A stretch of 27,093 nt of DNA, from contig UQVZ01000041.1 in NCBI GenBank assembly GCA_900544675.1, forward strand, positions 1 through 27,093, in the 5' to 3' direction. The translations under genes were made by a program, and so were the position numbers. Below the pieces are notes generated by a model, which was not told the origin of the DNA, made no database searches, and was given only the letters and a program-made list of their open reading frames with translations. The DNA comes from an uncultured Bacteroides sp. (GTDB lineage: Bacteria > Bacteroidota > Bacteroidia > Bacteroidales > Bacteroidaceae). Within the stretch, counting starts at the first letter, position 1. Each line of letters begins with the position of its first letter. Positions 22,666-27,093 of this stretch are shown here, piece after piece.

Positions 22666-23436
22666 TCATCCTATTTCTTCCACGATTACACGGATTTCGG
22701 TCTGTTGGATGGCCATGCCTGTAAAGACTCCACGGTTGACGGGACAATCCATCGCGTCACGCCCGTGGGCCACCTTGATATATCCGTACTCAATCAGGCA
22801 ATTGTGCGTAGGGTCTATCCCCCGCCACTTTCCTCCGTCGAGCACTTCTACCCATGCGTGCGTGGCACCTATGCCGGCGATGAATCCGTTGGCATAACGG
22901 GCGGGTATGCCCGAAGCGCGGCACAAGGATATCAGGATGTGTGCATAGTCCTGACACACACCTTCCTGCAGGGCGAAAGCATCCGCCGCCGTCGTTTCGG
23001 TTCGCGTCTTGCCGGGGACATAGCGCATGTAGGCATGAATCTTTTGCGAAAGACACAAAGCTCGTTGCAGGACGGTTCCCTCCTCCGTGCCGGCAAGGAA
23101 CGTCCGCATCGGCACCGACAACGCGGTCAGGTGCGATTGTACCCTGAATACGTCCGCCGTAGTGTCTTCGGGGATGCAATACGGCGTAAGGCGCACCTCG
23201 CCACTGCTCACGAATACGAACGAATCGTGCGGCTCCATCCGGCTGCCGTACTGGATAGGATTCTTCCATGCGTCGGCACCGTAGATGATGCTGCCTGCCG
23301 GATGCACGAAAAGCTCCCGCTTGCCAGTCTGCTGGCAAGTATTGACACACGGCATGCACCGCAAGAGAAAATAATGCCCGCCCACCGGTTCGCTGAAATG
23401 AGTAATCGTCTGGTAATTATAAAAAAATCTCTTCAT
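22666..23436 (-). CDS. Transglutaminase-like cysteine protease/amidase
   Basis: A 256-residue protein. Residues about 1-110 resemble the bacterial transglutaminase N-terminal beta domain, and residues about 125-215 form the catalytic core. The triad is visible: C161 in EGVCQDYAHI, H193 in GATHAWVEV and D208 in GIDPTH. Bacterial members usually hydrolyse rather than cross-link peptides. There is no signal peptide, so it is cytoplasmic. It lies 26 bases after the alpha-E gene. The pairing with ATP-grasp and alpha-E proteins is recurrent in bacteria and points to a shared peptide or amide-based pathway. Confidence 0.93.
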   Translation of the reverse strand: MKRFFYNYQTITHFSEPVGGHYFLLRCMPCVNTCQQTGKRELFVHPAGSIIYGADAWKNPIQYGSRMEPHDSFVFVSSGEVRLTPYCIPEDTTADVFRVQSHLTALSVPMRTFLAGTEEGTVLQRALCLSQKIHAYMRYVPGKTRTETTAADAFALQEGVCQDYAHILISLCRASGIPARYANGFIAGIGATHAWVEVLDGGKWRGIDPTHNCLIEYGYIKVAHGRDAMDCPVNRGVFTGMAIQQTEIRVIVEEIG

Positions 23437-23462
23437 TTCTCTCTATCGGTTGAAGGAATACG

Positions 23463-24173
23463 TCAGAGCAAGACAAGGTGGTTGAGGTATTTCAGCACCT
23501 TTGCTTTGTATTCTGCGTTGTTGACATGATACAAGTTGTACAAGTCCTCGTCATCCAGCAGTTCGTTGAGATGCTTCTCTATCATCCGGTCGAACAGTTC
23601 TTCTTCGCCTTCACCGCATTTCTTCAGGCATTCGTATGCTTCCTCGATGCGGAAATACGGATAGTCGAAGCGGACGTGCATATCGATGTTTTCTACCAGT
23701 TTCCCGATTTTCAGGATGTTGCGCACCCGTTCGTCGAATACCCGTTCATCCACCGAACCCCAGAACGCCAGCAGATAGTCGGTGATGGGTTGCAGGTCGG
23801 TGATGTTGGCGTCTTTCTTCTCTGCCGATTTCCGCAGGTAATTGAGCGAAAGCTCGACATACGAAAGCGTTTCGCTCATAATTTCTTCACGCAAGACGAT
23901 GGCATTGTCGTTCGCTGCGGTCAGTCCCGAGATGAGCGAACAAGGATTCTTCTCATCGTACATATATCCCAGTCGGAAACTCTCCTTGTCAGGATACGGA
24001 TTGTTAGCATCCAGCTTTCGGTAATATTCCTCGTATTCCTTGGGTTTGCCGTCTATCATCTTGTCATAATACCGGCGCAACAGATGCAGGCTGATATACA
24101 CCCGTTCGGTGTACCGCCCCAACCAGTAAAGGCGATTTGCTTTTGAAGCAGATATGGTGTTACACGTCATCAT
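23463..24173 (-). CDS. Alpha-E domain protein
   Basis: A 236-residue, mostly helical protein. The N-terminus ISASKANRLYWLGRYTERV fits the alpha-E (DUF403) opening, usually written as a W-x-GRY-x-ER motif, and the repeated helices continue through LSYVELSLNYLRKSAEKK. It is shorter than many family members (about 300 residues). It has no known enzyme activity. Its constant companionship with circularly permuted ATP-grasp proteins suggests a structural or carrier-like partner. It starts 31 bases after the ATP-grasp stop and shares the operon. Two start codons stand side by side (MM), so the exact start may shift by one codon. Confidence 0.88.
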   Translation of the reverse strand: MMTCNTISASKANRLYWLGRYTERVYISLHLLRRYYDKMIDGKPKEYEEYYRKLDANNPYPDKESFRLGYMYDEKNPCSLISGLTAANDNAIVLREEIMSETLSYVELSLNYLRKSAEKKDANITDLQPITDYLLAFWGSVDERVFDERVRNILKIGKLVENIDMHVRFDYPYFRIEEAYECLKKCGEGEEELFDRMIEKHLNELLDDEDLYNLYHVNNAEYKAKVLKYLNHLVLL

Positions 24174-24204
24174 AGGTCAAAATAATTAGTTATGCTATTC
24201 AATG

Positions 24205-25521
24205 TTATTCTTCCATCACCCACGTATCCTTGAATCCCCCTCCTTGCGAAGAATTCACCACGAACGAATCCGGATTGCGCGAGAAGCGGGTCAGCCCGCT
24301 CTTCCATACCTTGGTCTGCCTGCCGCTGATGACGAAGGCACGCAGGTCTGCTTTCCGCTCCACCCGCTCGTTGCCCTCCAGTATCTCCAAGTCCTTGAAA
24401 TCGATGACCTCCTGAGCTATCCAACGGCGTGGCTCGCCGACAATCAGCCGTTTTAGTTCTTCCAACTTTTCGGGAGTAAGGTCGCGCCCGAACACCACGC
24501 CGTAGCCGCCCGCCTCGCTCACGTCCTTGATGACCAGCTTCGGAAGGTTGGCAAGGATATACTCGTAATCTTCCTTGTAATAAGGCAGATAGGTGGGAGC
24601 GTTGTGAAGTACAGGCTCCTCGCGCAGGTAATAGTCTATCATCCGGGGCACGAAATAGTAGATGCCCTTGTCGTCCGCCACCCCGTTGCCCAAGGCGTTG
24701 ACCAGCGCCACATTACCTTTCCGGTATGCCTGAACCAGATTGGGCACCCCCAACAACGAAGTCGGCTCGAACACCAGAGGGTCGAGATACTCGTCGCTGA
24801 CACGCCGGTAGATGCAGCCTACCCGTTGCTTTTCCTTGAACAGCCCGATGTAGTAGACACTGTCGTTCTCCACCATCAAATCACCCGGAAAAGCAAGCGT
24901 TGCCCCGGTTTTCTCCGCCAAATACGAATGTTCGAAAAAGGCGGAATTGTATCGTCCAGGTGTAAGGATGACCGAGATGCCCCGTCCGTCATTCATATAG
25001 TCCATCATCTCGCGCAACAAGTCGCTGTAGTTGCGGTTGTCCGCCACTGCATTATCTTGGAAGGTCTGGGGCGACACTTTCCTCGTGATGGTTCGTGCTA
25101 TCATCGGATACGAAGCTCCCGACGGAATGCGCAGGTTGTCCTCTAAGATGAACCAACACCCGTCTTTCGCCTGCACCAAATCGATGCCGGCTATGTGGGC
25201 GTACACCCCATGAATTGGCGAAATGCCTTCACACTCGGGCAGATAACCTTTCGACGAATAGACAAACTCGGCAGGAATGATGCCGTCCTTGATGATTTTC
25301 TTCTCGTGATAGATGTCGTAAAGGAAAAGGTTGAGCGCGTTGACCCGCTGGATAAGTCCCTTTTCCAATTTATCCCAGTCTTGCCGGCTGATGACCCGCG
25401 GGATGGAATCGAAAGGGAACAACTGCTCCTTGAACACTCCGTTCTTATACACGCCGAAGCGCACGCCGAACCGTTCCATCCACTTGTTCACGTTATCCCT
25501 GCTTTCAATCAATGTATCCAT
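24205..25521 (-). CDS. Circularly permuted ATP-grasp (type 2) family protein
   Basis: A 438-residue protein from the ATG at 25521, first in the operon. The frame stays open 8 codons further to a TTG at 25545, directly after a stop codon. I prefer the ATG because no Shine-Dalgarno supports the TTG, but the extra residues are possible. Family landmarks in order: LFPFDSIPRVI, RVNALNLFLYDIYHEKKI, the ATP-grasp segment LEDNLRIPSGASYPMIAR, LVNALGNGVADDKG, and VIKDVSEAGGYGVVFG near residue 340. ATP-grasp enzymes activate a carboxylate as acyl-phosphate and join it to an amine or thiol. The product of this permuted branch is not established. It leads alpha-E, transglutaminase and two AspA-like genes. 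Confidence 0.92.
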   Translation of the reverse strand: MDTLIESRDNVNKWMERFGVRFGVYKNGVFKEQLFPFDSIPRVISRQDWDKLEKGLIQRVNALNLFLYDIYHEKKIIKDGIIPAEFVYSSKGYLPECEGISPIHGVYAHIAGIDLVQAKDGCWFILEDNLRIPSGASYPMIARTITRKVSPQTFQDNAVADNRNYSDLLREMMDYMNDGRGISVILTPGRYNSAFFEHSYLAEKTGATLAFPGDLMVENDSVYYIGLFKEKQRVGCIYRRVSDEYLDPLVFEPTSLLGVPNLVQAYRKGNVALVNALGNGVADDKGIYYFVPRMIDYYLREEPVLHNAPTYLPYYKEDYEYILANLPKLVIKDVSEAGGYGVVFGRDLTPEKLEELKRLIVGEPRRWIAQEVIDFKDLEILEGNERVERKADLRAFVISGRQTKVWKSGLTRFSRNPDSFVVNSSQGGGFKDTWVMEE

Positions 25522-25545
25522 AATCTCGTAAATTTGTATTGCCAA

Positions 25546-26019
25546 TTACAGCTGCAAGTTTTTTTGTATTCTGAATCCGCTACAAAGAAAAACAAAAAAA
25601 CGATACGATGGATTGTTTTGATAATATTTTGTTTGTTAAATTATTATTTTGCCTACATTTTATCACTATAATCAATACATTTACTACAATAGGAAAGTAT
25701 TTTTCATTGAAAATGCGCATATTGTCAGTTTGTAAAAGTGGGAAATGAAAAGATGTAGCTATATTTTTTACAAACTTGTCAAAGACTTTTTCCCGTCTCC
25801 TCATCTCTGCACTCCTCTTACCGACTTATTTATATAAAAGTCCTCAAGATTCATTCTACATCGACAGAATAAAGAAAACATTTTTCAGTCGAGCGTTCTA
25901 AAAAACTAAAGAAAGGGTCGTATCATTACTCAATATAGAGCTTGATACGACCCTTTTAAGTGTTATAGTTATAATCTGTAACTCTGGAGAGTGGTCATTT
26001 TAGTATCAATACACCTTCA
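25546..26019. other. Intergenic region upstream of the ATP-grasp operon
   Basis: These 474 AT-rich bases lie between mgsA and the ATP-grasp gene, both leftward. Apart from the mgsA terminator (25912-25956) I see no gene. A 74-codon leftward frame at 25580-25804 has low-complexity content and no start signal. The operon promoter should lie at about 25550-25650, where TTTCTTTG (minus strand, near 25590) is one mismatch from the -7 consensus, too weak to call. Confidence 0.5.
25912..25956 (-). terminator. Rho-independent terminator of mgsA
   Basis: AAAGGGTCGTATCA (25912-25925) and TGATACGACCCTTT (25943-25956) form a perfect 14-bp stem with a 17-base loop, 63 bases beyond the mgsA stop. Leftward it is followed by a T-rich tract (A-rich on the plus strand at 25901-25914). 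Confidence 0.75.
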
Positions 26020-26574
26020 TTACAATTCATTCTCATTTTCAGGACTTTCACCCGAAACAGTTTTGTCTGCTTCCTTCATCACTTTTTCCAACGCATCCGA
26101 CACAATACTCTTATTTTCAAAACGCTTGGTATAATTGGTATAATCCGGGTGAATCCGTTCATAAGAGGCGTCAGTAAAGAGAGGGCTGGTAATGATATGA
26201 TCAGCCGTAGAGCGGTTACAACAAAACACAATGTTCTCCACTCCTGCAAGCCGGGTCAATGCCTTCACATCCGTATCATGAGGCTGGAGGGTCATCGGGT
26301 CTGTAAAGAAAAACAGATAATCAATCTCACCTTCCACTATACGCGACCCTATCTGCTGGTCTCCTCCCAACGGACCCGACTTCAGGATTGTAATGTCCCA
26401 TTCGATGTCAGGGTGTTTTTCTTCCAAAGCCCTTTTTATCAAAGTTCCAGTAGTACCCGTGCAATAAAATTTGTGCCCTATCAGACGCTCTGAGTTCCAA
26501 AGTACCCATTCAATCATGTCCTTCTTCATGGCATCATGTGCCACAAGTCCGATTTTACGAATAACCTTTTCCAT
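26020..26574 (-). CDS. mgsA: Methylglyoxal synthase
   Basis: A 184-residue cytoplasmic enzyme that converts dihydroxyacetone phosphate to methylglyoxal and phosphate, a bypass that relieves sugar-phosphate stress. The family motifs are present: LVAHD with H13 and D14, YCTGTTGTLI for phosphate binding at about 37-46, GPLGGDQQIG with the catalytic base D72, FFTDPMTLQPHDTDVKAL with D92, H99 and D102, and a NRSTADHIITSPLF segment. About 27 charged residues at the C-terminus (ALEKVMKEADKTVSG on) extend beyond the usual core. It is monocistronic, with its own terminator and a -7 box at 26692-26699. Confidence 0.96.
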   Translation of the reverse strand: MEKVIRKIGLVAHDAMKKDMIEWVLWNSERLIGHKFYCTGTTGTLIKRALEEKHPDIEWDITILKSGPLGGDQQIGSRIVEGEIDYLFFFTDPMTLQPHDTDVKALTRLAGVENIVFCCNRSTADHIITSPLFTDASYERIHPDYTNYTKRFENKSIVSDALEKVMKEADKTVSGESPENENEL

Positions 26575-26691
26575 GTCTTCTGAATGTTTGTTTATTGTTA
26601 TCCTACTATTTTAATTATCCGGTTAATGCCGGGGTCTTTTGACAAAACATTCCCCTTGCCACAACACAAACCGGCCTTTGTATATCAGCGA

Positions 26692-26699
26692 CAAATGTA
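26692..26699 (-). promoter_or_regulatory. Bacteroides -7 box of mgsA
   Basis: The plus strand reads CAAATGTA, so the minus strand has TACATTTG, an exact TAnnTTTG match 118 bases upstream of the ATG. No -33 TTG stands at 19-21 bases, only one at 14. The long leader makes this tentative. Confidence 0.35.
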
Positions 26700-26977
26700 A
26701 TGGAAATAAATGACAATTCTCTTATATTAGTAACAAAAAGTATAAATCAGTCGCGTTTTATTGATAGAAATCATAGTGTTACTTCAAACAACACGACAGA
26801 ATGCATAGTTTTTCTTCGAATGAAATATCAAATTGTATCTATCCTTGGTGCGGGTTTTAGATTAAGAGTACAGGTTTCATTCATTTTTCCCTATTATAAC
26901 TTGTCAAGTTTAGTCCACTCCTTTGTCTATATACCCAAACCAACCTAAACCTATTCTTGTTGGCAGTAATAAACGTG

Positions 26978-27022
26978 CTGGCGAAAAGAGAAAAGGATGG
27001 ATATTTCTTCTCTTTTCGCCAG
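26978..27022. terminator. Long perfect hairpin at the right edge
   Basis: CTGGCGAAAAGAGAA (26978-26992) and TTCTCTTTTCGCCAG (27008-27022) form a 15-bp perfect stem with a 15-base loop. The bases after it are T-rich on both strands (TAGTGCTTTTATTG rightward), so it may end transcription in either direction, probably for a gene just outside the window. Confidence 0.55.
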
Positions 27023-27093
27023 TAGTGCTTTTATTGCTAATAAATTTAATTCCTCAAAAATACTACATGTAATAGTCTGAAAATCAAATTATT

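Larger units (their letters stand above)
26575..27093. other. Right-edge intergenic region without a supported gene
   Basis: These 519 AT-rich bases hold the mgsA leader with its possible -7 box, then a 82-codon rightward frame (26700-26948) with no recognised features, and a strong hairpin at 26978-27022. I do not call a gene here. Confidence 0.5.

Noticed and set aside
26700..26948. 82-codon rightward frame near the right edge
   Set aside because: No Shine-Dalgarno site, no promoter with both elements, no recognisable domain, and its start overlaps the mgsA promoter area; AT-rich DNA often yields such frames.
1..27093. CRISPR arrays, rRNA genes or prophage structural genes
   Set aside because: No regularly spaced 24-40 base repeats, rRNA-like stretches or capsid/tail-like proteins are seen anywhere in the window.

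Overview
The window reads as Bacteroidales chromosome, most likely Bacteroides or a close relative. The reasons are a SusC/SusD outer-membrane pair, a second large TonB-dependent receptor with a carboxypeptidase-like N-terminal domain, repeated promoters of the Bacteroides type (TTG/TTTG, about 18-20 bases, then TAnnTTTG), mostly weak Shine-Dalgarno sites, and a mobilization island resembling the NBU family of Bacteroides elements. The species cannot be fixed from the sequence alone.

Layout. (1) Bases 1-54 hold the N-terminal 18 codons of a leftward gene resembling the Rpn/PD-(D/E)XK recombination-promoting nuclease family. (2) Bases 300-5590 hold a self-contained SusC/SusD transport operon with a striking cluster of TGTAACA-type palindromes upstream of its promoter, and no enzyme or regulator gene beside it in the window. 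(3) Bases 5700-14170 are core genes: pnp (leftward), a DUF4369/TlpA-like lipoprotein without the CXXC motif, greA with a terminator-like hairpin in its leader, a HIT-family hydrolase, a TonB-dependent receptor and a mannose-1-phosphate guanylyltransferase (leftward). (4) A tRNA-Leu(CAA) gene at 14336-14419 is followed directly by an island of about 6 kb: an unknown protein, an excisionase-type helix-turn-helix protein, a RepA-like ATPase, a Toprim primase-like protein, a candidate oriT hairpin, MobC, a relaxase and a coiled-coil membrane protein. No integrase is visible. (5) Bases 20773-25545 form a leftward five-gene operon: circularly permuted ATP-grasp protein, alpha-E protein, transglutaminase-like protease, an aspartoacylase-type zinc hydrolase, and a paralogue of the hydrolase that has lost its zinc and catalytic residues. 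(6) Methylglyoxal synthase (mgsA, leftward) lies at 26020-26574, and the last 500 bases carry only a strong hairpin.

How the parts work together. The SusC/D pair should import one glycan or peptide ligand. The island's replication-type proteins (ATPase and primase) plus oriT, MobC and relaxase make it plausible as a mobilizable element that depends on a helper conjugation system, and, as seen here, on an integrase supplied from elsewhere or lost. The operon at 20773-25545 is the least understood and most interesting module. Its ATP-grasp, alpha-E and transglutaminase core is a recognised but biochemically obscure neighbourhood thought to make or process peptide-like amide bonds. Here it is extended by an active-looking and an inactive-looking amidohydrolase-type pair.
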